Assembly (NCBI GenBank): GCA_035222895.1
Contig: JAVYIG010006359.1
Location: 1-64,000, forward strand
DNA from: Strongylocentrotus droebachiensis
Taxonomy: Eukaryota > Echinodermata > Echinoidea > Camarodonta > Strongylocentrotidae
Length of the DNA stretch: 64,000 nt
Reading direction: 5' to 3'
The notes under the pieces were generated by a model, which was given only the letters and a program-made list of their open reading frames with translations, made no database searches and was not told where the DNA came from. How positions within the stretch are numbered: the stretch's first letter is position 1; each line of letters starts with the position of its first letter. Positions 1-14,700 of the stretch are shown one piece after another. A program made the translations under genes and the position numbers.

Positions 1-196
1 CATTACAAATTTTATACACACTAAATGAAGATAAAAGCAACCTGTGCATAATGGTAATCAACACATCTGCACACATATGGGATTTAATTTTCAGTACACT
101 TTTTAAATGTATACAATAATTTCCCTTATATTCTTTAATCCTAAAATACTTGAATATCTCAATATCTCAATAGATATTTTAAATCTTTTTTTTTAA

Positions 197-226
<30 letters not shown>
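197..226. repeat. AAT microsatellite
   Basis: Ten uninterrupted AAT units in the intron downstream of the fourth WDFY3 exon. Confidence 0.95.
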
Positions 227-227
<1 letters not shown>

Positions 228-269
228 GAACTTGTGAAGTCTTTGATTACTTCCTAAGCGATGACTTAC

Positions 270-3200
270 TATGGATATATTCGACGACCTCCTGCGTGAG
301 TCCATGTCTAGAGATGGTTGTGAGGACCTCTGCTGCTCCCTTCCTCCAGGGTAGGTTGTGGGGAGGACAGTAGCTGGTGATGGCACTGAACAGGAGAGTC
401 AGGTCATCCTTCGTGGCTAGCTCCTCCGCAGGCTGGGTGTAGTGGCATAATCTACTCAGCAGCTGAAGAAAGGAAATTCGGAATGGCATTATTGGCATTA
501 TTGGAGTCTAGATATCAGCTCGACCTTATCTTTTAAAGATTTATGATCCATCGATGTAGATCGTCACAAAACTTAAGAGGGGTGTCAATCTTACTATGTT
601 ACATGGGTGACTGATGACTGCATGTTTGCGATTGGTTAGAGGAGTTAACTTTGATTAGAATATTTTTTTCAAAAGACAGGGCCAAGTTATATTCCTTTAG
701 TGAGAAACCATAAAATCAAAGACCCAGTATTATTATGTTACAGTATTATTCAAAACAGTGACATATGCATATAAAATTAGCTTTATGCTTGTTTGCTTCT
801 ATACATTTGTGTATTTTTCTTTGTATGGATATAATCAAACATATATTGGGCTTGCTTGTATGAGAATTTTGTGTACCTGGACCATCGTTCTGTGAAGCAG
901 GTCTCGTTTCTTGATTGGTGTCAATGCTAGCAGACCGTCCTTCACCTCCGCCTCCTTGTTCTCTCCCTCGGGCGGCGTGGGCGTCGTGGGCACCTGTATC
1001 TCGGGCAGATCGAAGAAGAGATAGAGACACTTGACGAGCGTGGAGGGCAGGGCAGCCATCGTCATGGTGTTGACGATACTAGCTCCTCCCGTTGCTAGGA
1101 GACTGAGGGTGGTGAGCAGCATCCAGCCGTTGCTAGCCTCCTCCGAGTTCTGGATCTCCAGGTAGCTGGCGATGGCACAGCTTGCTGCCTCTGCAGGTGC
1201 GCAAATGATACAAGGAATTTTTATTAGTGACTTCCTCTCCTAAATTCAACAAATTTCAACAAAATACCTGCAGTTGAAATGTACATTACATTAGGCTTGA
1301 GTCGGTACGGTCGATCACACTGGGACCCGACCGTTGCTGTCGGGGCCCGGTTTGTTTTTTGAGAACCGACGCTCCGAAAAAAAAAATGAAATATGTAAGA
1401 AATTGCAGTTTTGCACACCACTTAAATCAATCCACCTTAAAAATTAAGTATTTAATTGTTACCAATCATATTCTAGCTCATCCTGAATTAATCCGAACTG
1501 CTGATATAAATATGGGTTGCAAAGCAGTTCACCCCATGGGGTTGTTGTTAATTGCCAGCTGCTAGCTAGCTACTGTACTGGCTGGGTCTCTCGGCAGGAT
1601 TAATAAATCAGGTCGAAAGAAACATTAATGTCTGAAAAATAAAACGGCTTTCTAAAAAGTACTTCTTTACAACATACCGATAGAATAATTTTTAAAAGAC
1701 AAAATATATATTTTTTCTTTGATTTTGAACACCGCATATGCTTCTTTTAAAAGCTGAAAATTACTTGCTAATCACAAGAAGTTTCGATACGGATAGCTGT
1801 TCCAAGGCAAGTTCAGACTAGTCTTGGAAAAATGCGCAGTGCTCGTCGTTAGCTGTAATGCGTGCCAGAACGAACCCAAACAAAGAAGTGATCGTAACGA
1901 GAAAAAATAATAAAAACTACGAGAGCACAATTGGAAAGACAACTACTCAAAATTATCGTAAGCAGATACATAAACTTGGAGGAAGAATACAATAGTTGTC
2001 CAAGAAAAGCCACAGAAATAGTGATATTTAAGGAGTTACTATAGGTACAATCCTTCTCGGAATGGGCCCTGCTGTACGTGTTTAAATTGAACACGAGGCT
2101 AGAAACCAAATAACGAGGCTAGAAACCAAATACCGCCCTCTACGGTAAAAAGCAGTATAAAAAAGGATTCAAGTATTTGCAGCATGCAGCAGGCCCCTTG
2201 CGATTAAAATGTACCCAGTTACTCCTCGATTATCAGTTTCTGTGGCATTTCTTGGGCGATTATTGAATTCTTTGTCCAAGTTATGTATCTGATTATGGTA
2301 ATTTTGAGCAGTAGTTGTCTTTCCAATTGTGCTCTCGTAATTTTTATTGTTTTTTTCTCGTTACGATCACGTCTTTGTTTGGGTTCGTTATGGCACGCAT
2401 TACAGCTAACGAGGAGCACTGCGCGTTTTTCCGAGACTAGTCTGAACTTGCCTTGCAACAGCTATCCGTATCGAAACTTCTTGTGATTACAAAGTAATTT
2501 TCAGCTTTAAAAAAAAAGCATGCGATGTTTAAAATAAGAGATAAATATTTAATTTGTCTTTAAAAAATTATATGATCGGTATATTGTAAAGAAGAATTTT
2601 TTAGAAAGCCGTTTGTTTATTCTAACATTCATATTTTTTGACCAGATTTATTCAACCTGCATAAATCAAAATGGCGGCTCGAATGTTGTCATTCTATTTT
2701 TGCCCCAGTTTTTTTTACTTTTAGAGGCACGATAATGGCACTAAACATCGCCAATCATGGATGAAAATAATATCAAATGGAAGAATGTACCGATCTGAGC
2801 CGAGGTATGCATGTGTTGATTTATTTGATTGATAAAAAAGGTCACTTTTAAGGGACATACTGATGATATGCGCTTTTTATAGAGGCAAGTGACAAATCCT
2901 GGGAGCTGATTTCGGGACACCGGGTCCCGATCGGTACAAGGCCGTCGGGACCCGGTTAATGAAAATCCCGACATGACTCAGGCCTACATTACATGTATGT
3001 CCATTTGGTTGATAATGTACACACAAAAGACTTACCTGAAAGTGCTTTGAAAAATGATAATAGACTAGAATTGCAAAGAGGGAATAGCTCTTTTTTCAGA
3101 GGTAAAACATTTCTGTTTGCACTGCAGTATGAAAATATCATAACTAGTTAACATCTTGAAACAAACTACACACTAATATGACCTTGCTTCAAATCATCTT

Positions 3201-6200
3201 CAGGGATAATTCTTGTATTAAACATGCGTTTTCAGAGGTTAAATAGCACCTTTAATTTACCGTACCTGGTGAGTTGGTGTGATTTTCGCCACATGTCATT
3301 AACATCTGGTTCTAATTAAAATTCTTGCACATGTACATGTACAGAAATATGTGTAAATGTACATGTACATAAATGGCGTGCTTTGATTATTGAGTTCTCT
3401 TTTAAATAAATCATTACCGCCCTTGTGTATTAACTGCACCCCTCTTTTTTGCCGACTCTGTCGGCAGCAAGCCAGGTCCGTGTTAAAAAAAAACACGCGG
3501 GAAGGCCTTTCATTTAACTGCGAGGTGCAGCTGAATGTGTAAGATCATTAATGTAAATTAAAAAAACAGTAGAGGACCTAGGATAGAACATTGTGGTACG
3601 CCGTGTGTAGGAATTATTATTATAAACTACATATTGAGATCTATCAGAAAGATTACTTTCAAACCAAGATGACAGATAAATCAACACTTTTAAAAATAAA
3701 AAATATTTTTAAAAAAGTTTAAAATTTTTATTTTTTCGGCGGCAAAAAGGTGCGGTTTATACACCGTTAATAACGGTAGCCATACTCACAAAAAATCCTT
3801 ATTCAACACATCTAATAGATTTACAGGTTTGTGAATTAGATACTGAGTTTTGTATCGCATGGATATGAAGACACTCCAATGATTCTGAAACCATGACGAA
3901 TATTGTTGACGATCTGTGTGTAATTTTTCATATTAATTTCCCCATTAACACATTTCTGTATGCGTAACAAGATACATGTACATAAACAAAATAATTGCTC
4001 AAAATATGGATTCATTAGTTTCAGGTGTCTATAATTATTCAAAATCCGGTATCTACTCTTAAAATTCTATGTTTAACAGAAAACACTGAATACTACTGTC
4101 CTTTGCTTACGAAGTATGAACCAAAAGTGAAAGTTAGACAATTAAGTGCTTTGATCCAGATTTTTAATTTTAGACGAGTCATGAACCTCTTCAGCATGAG
4201 ATCCGTGTATCTTGGTAAGTAAACATAAGGCTCACTACGTAAACACTTGTACTTGTTTTCACAAGCTTCAAACTACACTCTACATGTATTTGTGTACAGA
4301 GGAGGATCATAAAGTCTATTGCCAGACAGGGCAGTTCTGAAAACTACAAACACTGATTTTTTTTTTTTTTAGACTGCCATTTTCCTTTCCATGCATATAC
4401 ACAGAAATTTGAGAACCGAATTCCATGACTTTTCATATAAACTGTTTTTGCATTTTTTCGTGACCGAAAGTACCACTTTGGTATGATTTGCAGCATCCAA
4501 GCAGAGTACTAATACAACACCTATTGCCAGTTCAAACTGAAAGGCTCACATACGGCCCACACCCACAACCAATTTCCATTACTTTCCATGACTTTGGGAG
4601 ATATTTTGTCTCTATTTTCCATGACTTTCCATGGTTTTCCAGAAGAATTAATTTCTCCACAACTTTTCATGTTTGTCCATGACTGTGGGAACCTTTTGAT
4701 ATATGTACTTGTATGTACAGATGCATGTTGGCAAACTTCCAGTCTCCTTTCTTATTTAAAATTGTAAATGTAAAGAAGACCCCTTCTGGTTTCATGCTGC
4801 AATTTATAATTATTAATTTGACTTTAATATTTGTTTGTAGTAATATCAATAGAATAGATTTATGAGTCTACTCCAGAGCCATAAAAGTTACATGGAAAGT
4901 AATTTCAAGTACACAATTGAGCTGAACAATGACATATAACTACATTTATCACTATCAATCACTGAGTTTATGGTTTAAATTCTTTGAAAAGTATAAAGGC
5001 AGAATTCCCAAAGAAATACTCAGATTCATTGTAGCTGTCCATTACTAGTTAAGATAATCACGCAAATTATGTACATGTACTTGTACTTGTACAGTACATC
5101 TAAGGATGATGTTTACACAATCAAATGCAACAGACTGCTGATAATTGAGATGCAGATTGCTTTTAAAATTGCCCTCAATACCTTTCTTCTAAAATAATTC
5201 TTTCCAGTAGATGTAGCTTTGTTATTTTTATTCTCATGTCCTTGTTTTCTTTAACATGTCCCTATCCCATGCACCTTGAAAATATGTTCTATATCATATT
5301 AGCATTATAATATCATATTACATTGTAGATACATATTTATGTGGAGTTGGTACATTTTAAATTAAGTCATATTAACCTTACAATAGTTGTAATTACTATC
5401 ATTAATAAATTTTGAGTGATTCAAGTGCTAAATGATCCCATGTGAATCATAGATAATTGAAAGAACATCAAAACCAATGTTCCATGAATAAATACAACAT
5501 ACATGTACATGTACATGTACATGTATGTCAGCTGATAGGCACATTCATCATCACACTCATAAACATACCGAGTGTTAATCACTGACCATTACACATGCCT
5601 ATTAGTCATATGTACAGTCTCTAAATATTGACATCAGTCTGTGTATACAAATCGCTCTTGATATCACAATGTATGATGTCTTCAAAGAGACCGATAACAA
5701 AAGAAAATCAAATTATGTCAGTCTGTTTATTTGGGGTTCTATGCTTGCATCCTGGATATCTGTCTAAAATATCAACTTCAAATGCATTTTACATGTGTGA
5801 CTCTTATAGAGAGACATTGTATACAAGTACAGTGCATGTACATGTATGTAAATGTGAGATGATCATTGGTTATTTTGTAAGTGATCGGCTCATGAAGGCC
5901 ACTGTAAGGTACCACACTTTTAATCACCTATGTACTCATACACAGGCTGAGTGTTAATCACTGACCTTTAATCCTGTCTGTTAGTCATGACTGGTCTCCA
6001 TTGACATCAGTCTGTGTTTACAAATTGTCCTTGATATCATAATGTAAGGTGTCTTCAAAGAGACCAATCACAAAAGACGAAAAAATGATTTCACACTCTT
6101 TGTTTGGGGTTCTATAGTATAGCATCCTATATATGTCTCAACCAAAATATAAACTTTAAACACACTGTACATGTATTACTTCTGTGGACCTAGTGGAGAG

Positions 6201-8529
6201 GTATGTATGTGAAGGTAAAATTTTCATTCGTCATTTGCGGGTGATCACTTCATGACTGAACCAATATCATATGAATACATGTAGACCAGTTTACGGTTAG
6301 CACATATCCAAAATTACCCGAATATCCACAGAACTTCAAAACATGGAGAGGTCCCACTTTGTACATTTTGAAATAATCACTCCTACAGCGACGGAGGTGG
6401 TACATAAATAGCCTTTGTTTCCCCTTTTCAAAGAATACTTCCACCTCTGTATCATGGAGTGCACTGATTGTGCATAAATGAATAATGATTACATAACTTC
6501 CATGAGCACGTATCAAGTATTTTGTCTTCATGTATTCCACAATTTGTTCTGCAATGACCTTTATCTGCTCATGCTCAGACTTCAACCGTGAACTGGCTTA
6601 TAATTAGGTCACTATAAGCACACAATATCTTTTTTCAATCATGATCATGCATGTCCTTATACACAGGCTGAGTGTTAATCATTGAACACTACATGTCAAT
6701 TAGTCATGAACAGTCTCATCTCATAGCAGTCTTGTCTTTACAAATTACTCTTAATACCAATAATGTATTTGCATGAGTGAAAGCTTTTAAGGTAAAGACC
6801 AGTATTGGAAACGCCCCAATTTCTAAAAAATGAAATGGAAGCTCTTATTACCAATCATGTGAAAGAATATGTTTTGACTAATACATAATCATAACAAATT
6901 TGCCGGGGAAACCGCCTACTAATTCATATATTTGGTAAATTAGTTTATCTATTGGTGTGTGAGAGATAAACGCACGTGTCGCGCACGTGTGCGTAGTCCC
7001 ATATACATCTTTCTGTGTACAGTGCTTGTAACTTTACCAAGACTGGGCCAAGTTTCTTATGGTTTTGATGATTCCAGAACCTTGCAGTACACACCAATAC
7101 TTATATGCTAGATGATCAACCTTTTCTGATTGATTCCTCAACGTTTATTTCACAATGCGATCGCATGACCATAACTGGTCTTTATTTTTAATGCCATGTG
7201 AACACATGAACACAAAGTTTGGTCTTGACAAAGTTGAAAGTACATGAAGTAAACGAATTAAAGAATACAATTGTTGGTATACACTCTACACGTAAGCTTG
7301 TTTTGTGTGTTTCGATTTTCCATGGGAAATTCTGGTTATTAAAAAAAAAAATGGTAATCAATGGCCTAGCTAGACTAAGTTTTGATTTTCTGTAGAGATA
7401 CATGTACATGTAGTAATTTCTATTCAAAGAAACCAGGTGGATTGACAAAAGCTCTGGCGAAATTGGCTCCAAGCTTTACTTTGTCAAAGATCGAGGGTTG
7501 TAACTGCATTTAGGATAGGTTTAGGGTTTGGGTTCGGGTTAGGGATAGTGTTAATTCCAAGGGTTGAGGTTGGGACTTTGGTACATGTTAGAAAATGACT
7601 GTGTAGCAATTGTCCATGAAGCAATTATTGTTAAAAAAAAGCATCTATTTTTTTACAGGAGAACTTTCAACAAATGTGGATATTCAAGGAGCGTACTGTA
7701 ATTTAAAAAAAATTATAATCCTAAAAATCGTAGCTGATGAAAGAAAAAAAAATGAGACATACCTGTTGATTGGTCGGATGCTCTTCGTCTGACTTCTGTG
7801 ACAAACAAACGAGCGATGTGATTGGAGAACTGCAAGACATCTCCAAATTTGTCTATCATTTCATTGGCAGGGCTGTTTTCAAACACCTGTAAGATAGGAT
7901 GTAACACAGTTCATGTACAATTCAATGACCAAGGGCTATAGAAAATAACACTTAAGGGTCACAATGAGTGCAGAAATGATCAAATAGACAAAACAATTAT
8001 CTGTAGTTACCAATACAACTATCTCAGATTACAAGAGCAACCGACATATACACTCCATGTCAAATAATGTACTGTATGTCAGCTAGAATATCAATTTAAA
8101 GATCATAACTACAGCTACTCTAATGAAGGCTTCTTTTTAATCACATATTTGGATTTAACTTATTATATTCAATTTGATTCTGTTACATATCATGTCTTCA
8201 ACCTTCACGAATGGTCTAATTCAAAGAAAGGTGCATGTATATGGGATGGTGACAAACCTTGCAGAATAGGGGTAGCATCATATAGAGCTTATCTTCATGC
8301 TCCTTCTGCGAGAGGGGTTGAGCCGTGCAGCACAGCTCCACATAGAGCTTCCTGAGATGCATCAGTCCCAGTGCACTGTCCTGCGTGTTAGCTGAAGAGG
8401 AGCCGGGGAGCCGTAGGCCCCGCCCCCTCATGAAGGAAAACATGATTGGTGGGCGGCGGCTGGTAGAAGGGGGTGTGTCCTAGGTTGAAGTTTCAGCAGC
8501 CAGGGTCTCCTCCACACCTACTCCACCAT
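270..8529 (-). CDS. WDFY3: WDFY3 (Alfy) orthologue, 5' coding exons, partial
   Basis: The four exons, in transcript order, are 8529-8258 (ATG at 8443-8441), 7886-7763, 1190-877 and 462-270. All junctions are GT-AG and the phases agree (0, 1, 0, then 1 at the last donor). They encode about 272 residues. The first exon carries a QDSALGLMHLRKLY-like segment and EDKLYMMLP. The second carries KFGDVLQF and VTEVRRRAS. The third carries LPSTLVKCLYLFFDLP. The fourth carries PAEEL, LLFSAITSYCPP and NLPWRKGAAEVLTTISRHGL. These match the N-terminus of vertebrate WDFY3 as I know it. WDFY3 is a roughly 3,500-residue BEACH, WD40 and FYVE scaffold that links ubiquitinated aggregates to autophagosomes; only its N-terminal helical region is here, and the rest lies beyond the left edge. 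The start is chosen because it precedes the conserved block by about 20 residues, as in the family. Bases 8529-8444 would be 5' UTR after an acceptor at 8531-8530. WDFY4 is a less likely alternative. Confidence 0.9.
1292..2986. mobile_element. hAT-like non-autonomous foldback element, copy A
   Basis: The element begins TAGGCTTGAGTC and ends GACTCAGGCCTA, flanked by a perfect 8-bp duplication CATTACAT (1284-1291 and 2987-2994). Eight-base duplications and TAGG ends are typical of hAT transposons. Left and right arms of roughly 730-760 bp are largely inverse copies of each other around a loop at 2026-2231. No transposase frame is visible. It lies in intron 2 of the WDFY3 gene. Confidence 0.85.
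5569..6790 (+). repeat. diverged tandem repeats with GAGTGTTAATCA
   Basis: GAGTGTTAATCACTGACC, CAGTCTGTGT and TGTCTTCAAAGAGACC recur in order starting near 5569, 5945 and 6667 (the third copy partial). The segment at about 6260-6600 looks inserted between copies 2 and 3. It lies in WDFY3 intron 2. Confidence 0.7.
7508..7548 (+). repeat. degenerate telomere-like repeats
   Basis: GGTTTAGGGTTTGGGTTCGG then GTTAGGG: interstitial variants of TTAGGG in WDFY3 intron 2. Confidence 0.6.
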
Positions 8530-11364
8530 CTAAATGAACAAAAAGAGAATACTTTTAATAACATTTCTCATGACATTTCTGTGTTTATGACAAAAAATTG
8601 GAGGGTGGGAACAAAAAAGAACATAATCATTTATCTCATGTGATGATTATCTGACGCAAAAGTTCTTCACAAATTGCCGGAAATATTTCGTTTAGATACA
8701 TGTACAGGTACATCAGTTCACCATAGTTGAAGAAGTACCATTTGTAATATAGTTACAGAAGCAGTAGCAGTATGAGTAGCAAAAGCAGTTGTTGTCACAG
8801 TAGCAGAAGTGAAAGTTGTAAATGGAGTAGAAGCAGTACATCTACTATTAGTCGTAATCACTGTCACTGATTACGGTGTCAAAGTAGTATCTTGGAGACC
8901 TACATATACATGGTATAGTGTTCATTGTAGGGGTGGTAGGAGTAGAAGTAGGAATAAGTGTTGACTGCTGCAATTAACTGTGTTGAGACAAAGAAATAGC
9001 AATAAATGCACATGTACTACATGTACATGTACATCAATTGCATGTACCGGTAGATTACATGAGGCAAAAAATCATACATGTATAAATATATACTGTACAT
9101 GTATTACCGATACCATAGGCCTACCCCATCTTAATCAATAATGAAACACATGTCATACACATTCAAATCATCCCCACTACTTTCAAAATAATCCTGGATT
9201 ATCCTGCTAGGGTTAAAAAATAAAAAAAAAACATAAACAAAATGAATCCCCCCCACCCCAAAAAAATGTATCAAGCCTGTTCACATGTTGTACCTGTGCA
9301 TGCAAATATATGCAGAAGTACATGTACTGTATGTTCACATGTAGTGTTCTTTTTAATCAAGAAAAAAATCAACTTGGCCTTTTGTAAGGCAAACACGTTC
9401 TTGACAATGATTTTTTCCAGGGTAATCACTGAAGTAATCAAATATAACATCAGTCAGGCAGCACACAGCGCTCATGCTCATCACCCTCCTGGCTACGTTA
9501 CAATTTCACATGTTGATTGAAAGTCTCCCCGCAGACACAAGTGTGCCATGGGCGGAAATTGATCCCAGAACCTCCTCGTACTACAGCCACATCGATAGCC
9601 CTAATGCCAAGGTCAGAACGAGATGGCTTATCGGCGGACGCGCACAATTTAATCACTCGAAAAAGAGTTTCTCTCGGATTCTGCTCACAATAAAATAAAA
9701 GCCTGATACCTTAATGCCCAAGGACGTTCACCTGTCGTTCCATGAAAAAAAACTGTGCATGCACTGGTCTAATTTCAAGGCAGAAGTTGATATATTTCCA
9801 TCCTCTTTAATATGCTAAATCAGAGACTGGATTTAAGGCTATATAATTCATCTCATTGAAAGATGAAATGATAAATCTTTGGAATTGTCTCAACTCTTAA
9901 CACCAATATGAGATGATATGAGGTAGTGAGAGAGATAGAAGGACAAAAAATCACCTCTGCAGCATACATTTATGTACCTTACATTGAATCCTCAATGTAG
10001 TCCGCAAAATTCTGCATTCTTCTCAAACTGCACGACCAGCTCACTAAAGAATAATATACAAAATGGCCTTTTAAACAAATCTTTTATATCTCATCAACGG
10101 TAAAGAACCAAACAGCAAAGCATTAGAGGGCTGGCCTAACACTTCTCAATCTCAATGATAATGTGCTGGGTCTTGACAGAAACTACAAGCCTTCATTGAG
10201 AATGATCCATGTATTTTAATCAGCACCCTCCACTGAAAATTCAAGAAATCTTACACGCAGTCTACGAAAAATTATAATTCCGAGTGAGAACCCGCAAAGC
10301 CTGAGAGCCTGAGCAATGAGAATCAGGGCCACCATGCCTTCTCCTGTAGTGACTGCCTTGCCTTGTAAAGGTACGGACGGACGGACGGGGGTATGGATCA
10401 AGGAGGCAAGAGAGGAGAGAATATTCCCATGGCGACAACGCAGCAACAGCGCATCTCAATGTGGCGACTTAAGTGGCTGGGTAGTGTCAGGGCATTGACC
10501 AGTACTCCATTAATGCAGCTATGGTTTGGCAAGGGGTAGTCTTGACTCAACACTTTCTTAGTCATTTCTGAACATATCTGCCAACCTTCCACAAGCTAAA
10601 ATTAGGAATTTTAAACATTGAAAATAAGGAAAAGAGTCTAATCTACATTCTTTCATACAGATTTTTCCCAAAAAAAATCAGGAATACCAGTAGGTTTGTT
10701 TTGCTAGTAGTTTGAAGGCAGAAAATTAGGAAACATTCCTCCAAAATAGAAATAGATGACAGCTATCATTTTATTCAGTAGCCCCAGGGTTTATGTTGTA
10801 GTCAATCAATGGTTTAGTTTGATCTTATTTTTAATAGTAAAATGGACAGACGATTCTTTTTGTTATTATGGTGGGAAAATAAGGACCAATGAAGCTTTGA
10901 TATACATGTATATTGTAATAGGATTAGAGTTTACAGCTTGTACATTAATACAAAATTCTTTGAAACCCTCCTAATCAGCAGTCAAGATTTTTGAAGATGA
11001 CAAACATAACAACTGCCTCATAATTTCCATGTAAACGATGCAATAAAATAATAATGAAATCAACGAGCTAGAGGAGTTTTTTTAATTTTCTAGCCATGAC
11101 CTAGTTCATGTTGCACTGGTGGACTGCACTCACTTGTCCAATTGACATTTCGTTTGACATTCATGTACATGTAGCGTCAAAACATTTCACATACTTTGAA
11201 ACCCCTTCACATGCTTCTTTGTACATGTGAAGTGCGACCATAGTAAAATCACTATGCTTAAGAATCTCTGACTGACCTTTCGTAATCCAGATATAACATG
11301 ATCTAAGATGCAGCTAGTAATCCCCCAAGAGGTGCTCAAGAATTAAACCATTTTAGGTCATCAT

Positions 11365-11754
11365 AGGCCTGTCTTCATCAGCTCAAGATTGCCAAATACA
11401 TTGTAGCCTGCTATTTCTGATTTGGGATATAATCCTGAAGTTACAAATCGCGCCTTCATCAGCTTAAGATTCAACCTTGAAACTTGAAGCTTGACCTTGA
11501 GAAATTAGCTCGAGATATTTTGCTCAGCGTTCGCGCATAGTGCGAGTCTTCGGGCTGGTGAAGACGCACCGGACAAATAGCAGGATATTTTGCCAAATAG
11601 TGGGATATTTTGCAAACTATCCCAAGATATTGGGATGATTATCCCGATCAAATATCCCGCTAATTGCAACTTCGGGCAAACTAACTGGATAATTTGCAAT
11701 CGGGAGAGTTGAAATAGTGGGATATGTGGCAATCTCAAGCTGATGAAGACGCCT
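11365..11754. mobile_element. putative MITE with about 26-bp terminal inverted repeats
   Basis: The left end (TCTTCATCAGCTCAAGATTG) is matched by the inverse of the right end (CAATCTCAAGCTGATGAAGA). Outer bases are AGGC and GCCT, flanked by CAT on both sides. The interior has repeated GGGATATTTTGC-like segments. The superfamily is not determined. Confidence 0.5.
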
Positions 11755-14700
11755 CATGGCTTGAAATGAAATTGGGCGAACAGACGAGACTGTCCAATCA
11801 CACCTCAGGAACAGAGGGATCAAAATCAAGGGCACAAGATTACAGACAGTTTTTTTGTGTGTAAAGAACCAGCCTGGTTCTTCATGTACACTGAAATGGC
11901 CTTATTGTAAACACAAAGAAACATTGATTGCTATTTTGAATAGATTGGTTTACTAAAATATTCAGAATTATGGATGATTCTTTCCTGGTGACCTTGTATC
12001 TGGTGACCTAGTTACTGGTTATTCCATTAACCTGTTATTAATCAATGAACTGCAATACTTGGAATCCGGTCTGCATACATTATGTTGGGCAAGCTTTGGG
12101 GTTGTCAAAAAACAATCTTGTTTTAAAAGTATGCATTTAATTGGAATATGTTCAATACATGTAGTACACTGGTCTATTGACTTTGATGTACAATTAACTG
12201 ATTGTAAGATTGATCGATCAATCATACGATCAATTGCAAAGTTTATGTTACATGGCCCTGATCTCAGTCTACATGTTTGTAGTTTTAGGGAGAAAAAAAA
12301 TCAGTATGAAGCTCCTCTTTTCCTAATTTTCTCAATCATGTGTCAACTAGTAATAGATCATTTTCGTAATGTAATCAAATTTAATGCAGAAATATTTGTT
12401 AAGTGCCTACAAATTACATGTAGCTGTGCATTTGCGTGGAATAAGGTACTCGAGTACACTCCCAGGCTTACAGGCAATACTCGTATATACTCGGACACCG
12501 TGTTAAACAAAAATATATTTTTTTTTTTTAAATAAAAAATTTAATTGCTTTTTTTGCCACCACCATACTACGGTAGAAGTATCCCAGGTCCATCTCCCAA
12601 ACTCCAGCGATTTTTACTTCGAGTTGCAGTTGCAGGCGCCGATTTAATATTAACAATAATGGTAAACAATGCTGTGTTTAAAACCAAAGATGACAGACTA
12701 TGTTTCCTCTGAGTCCAAACAGAAATCCGGACATTTGGTCCCAGTTTCTGAGTGGTGAGTTGACAGTGATTGAGCTGGGAAACATTTTTACCCACAGTAC
12801 CATGGCGGCGCTCTACATGTAACAGTGCCAGTGCCAGTGACAGTGCCAGGTGACCGGGCCCCCCCCCCAAAAAAAAAATTGCAGCCTTACTACAAATTAT
12901 TTCATTCACCTGTTACGTATTGTATTTCAATTGTCGGAATGGGAATTGCATACATTCCATAATCTTTGTCCAACTTTATTTTTTAGGAACAATTAGTGTA
13001 TGCAATTCACATTCTGACTACCGGTATTGAAATACAATCATTTGTAAGAGGTGAATTAAATAATTTGTAACCTGGCACTTTACATAGAATAATGCATTGA
13101 ATTTGATTACATTACAAAAATGGTCTAATTCCCCTACATGTATATCACAAAAATCTTCACTGGTCACGAGGAAAAATAAGCCATAAATTTCATGCATAAT
13201 GAATGAAATTGAAACCGCTTTCACTGGGTTAGTAATGAAGATCATACCCTTGAAAGAAACCACCTGGAATGAAGGCTACATTTATGGGCTAAGTGGTCGA
13301 GCTAGGTGGACGCTTTCTATGTGGCAGGATGCTCAACATCGTGTATACATCTACATACATGAATGAGGGATAGAAAACCACGTATTATTTGAGGGGAAAA
13401 TCTTGAAAAGAGAGAGTCTCGGCACGATGCTACCTGTAGATAATCTAAGAGAGTTACAGACAACCTATGGGCAAACCCAAAATGTACAGTTGTCAACGAA
13501 ATACCCTTACACTTTCTAAGTTTTGTGATTTTTTTTAAAAAGAATATGGAAAAATCAATCTGTCCCGATTGGTGTTTCTTGAGAATGTGACATACATGTA
13601 CATGTACATGTATTAAAGCTTACATTGTACATCTAAAAGTATTCACTAAAGGACTCTAATTCTACCAGTCCAAGTCTTATTCTTGAGTTACGAAAAACAC
13701 AAAAAACGTTAAATTTACAAGGGGTATGAATTATTTCAAGTGTTAACTGTATATTTTTGAATTGTTAAATGGAATTGTGAATTCACATAATATGAAATAA
13801 ACAAATTAAAATACATTTGATGTTTTCTCTGATTCAAGCTCTAGTATGACTAGCAATCAGCTTGATACCGTATTCAGATACTGTACATGTACACTGTACA
13901 ATGAAATCATAGATGAGGTTGGTATTTGTGCAGTATAGGACAAAATAGCTGGGACTTGCCAAAATATGTTAAAAACATTTGTACATGTATCTGTCTCCCT
14001 GCAATAAAATGATCAAATCTTTAATCTGAAGATCTGTAAAGAGCTTACATTGTATCTCTCAAACTGTGAGGCAGAAAGCGGCATAAAGGGATTATAATCT
14101 GATTGCCATAGAAACCAGACAAGTTCAACATTTGACTTTATAAAACCCATTATGGAGGCATTACTGTTAAGTGTTCATTATACAGAGACAGTTAAAGTGG
14201 GCAATTAGTAATCTGTAACATATTAAATACATGTATGTATGACATTTTTCCTCACTCTACATAAATAAATTCAACAATCTGTAGATAACAGACTCTATCC
14301 CATCTCAAGTCTCCTTGTCTCTGCATGCAAAATAAGCTAATTTGTGACTGAGAAAAATGACAGGAATGCTTTTATTAAAACTAAAGTGTATTATATTTAA
14401 AATAAATTTTATATATAAAAACCCAAGGTTTTTATAAGAACTAAATCGAATTCAGTTCTGCCATGTGGCTGTAAAATATTTATGAATAAACTAATAATGA
14501 ATATTCTGCCAAAAAATATGGCTAGATCAGTACATGTGCATCACAGCCATGAGACTAACAGGTGTACTGTACAATGTACATGTAGAATTGTAGATTAAAC
14601 ATGTATTCATACAATTTACTCTACAACTTACTGTACATGTACAACTGGATGCTACAAAGCATCGCACATGCCAATTTGATATGAACATGGAAAAATACAA

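Noticed and set aside
2219-2486. Matching short frames in both foldback elements (also 21591-21843)
   Set aside because: They repeat because the DNA repeats. They have no transposase motif, and the opposite arm gives the mirror frames.
12059-12535. 158-codon open frame
   Set aside because: Low-complexity, AT-rich, no recognisable domain, no splice or start context; it fits chance in non-coding DNA.
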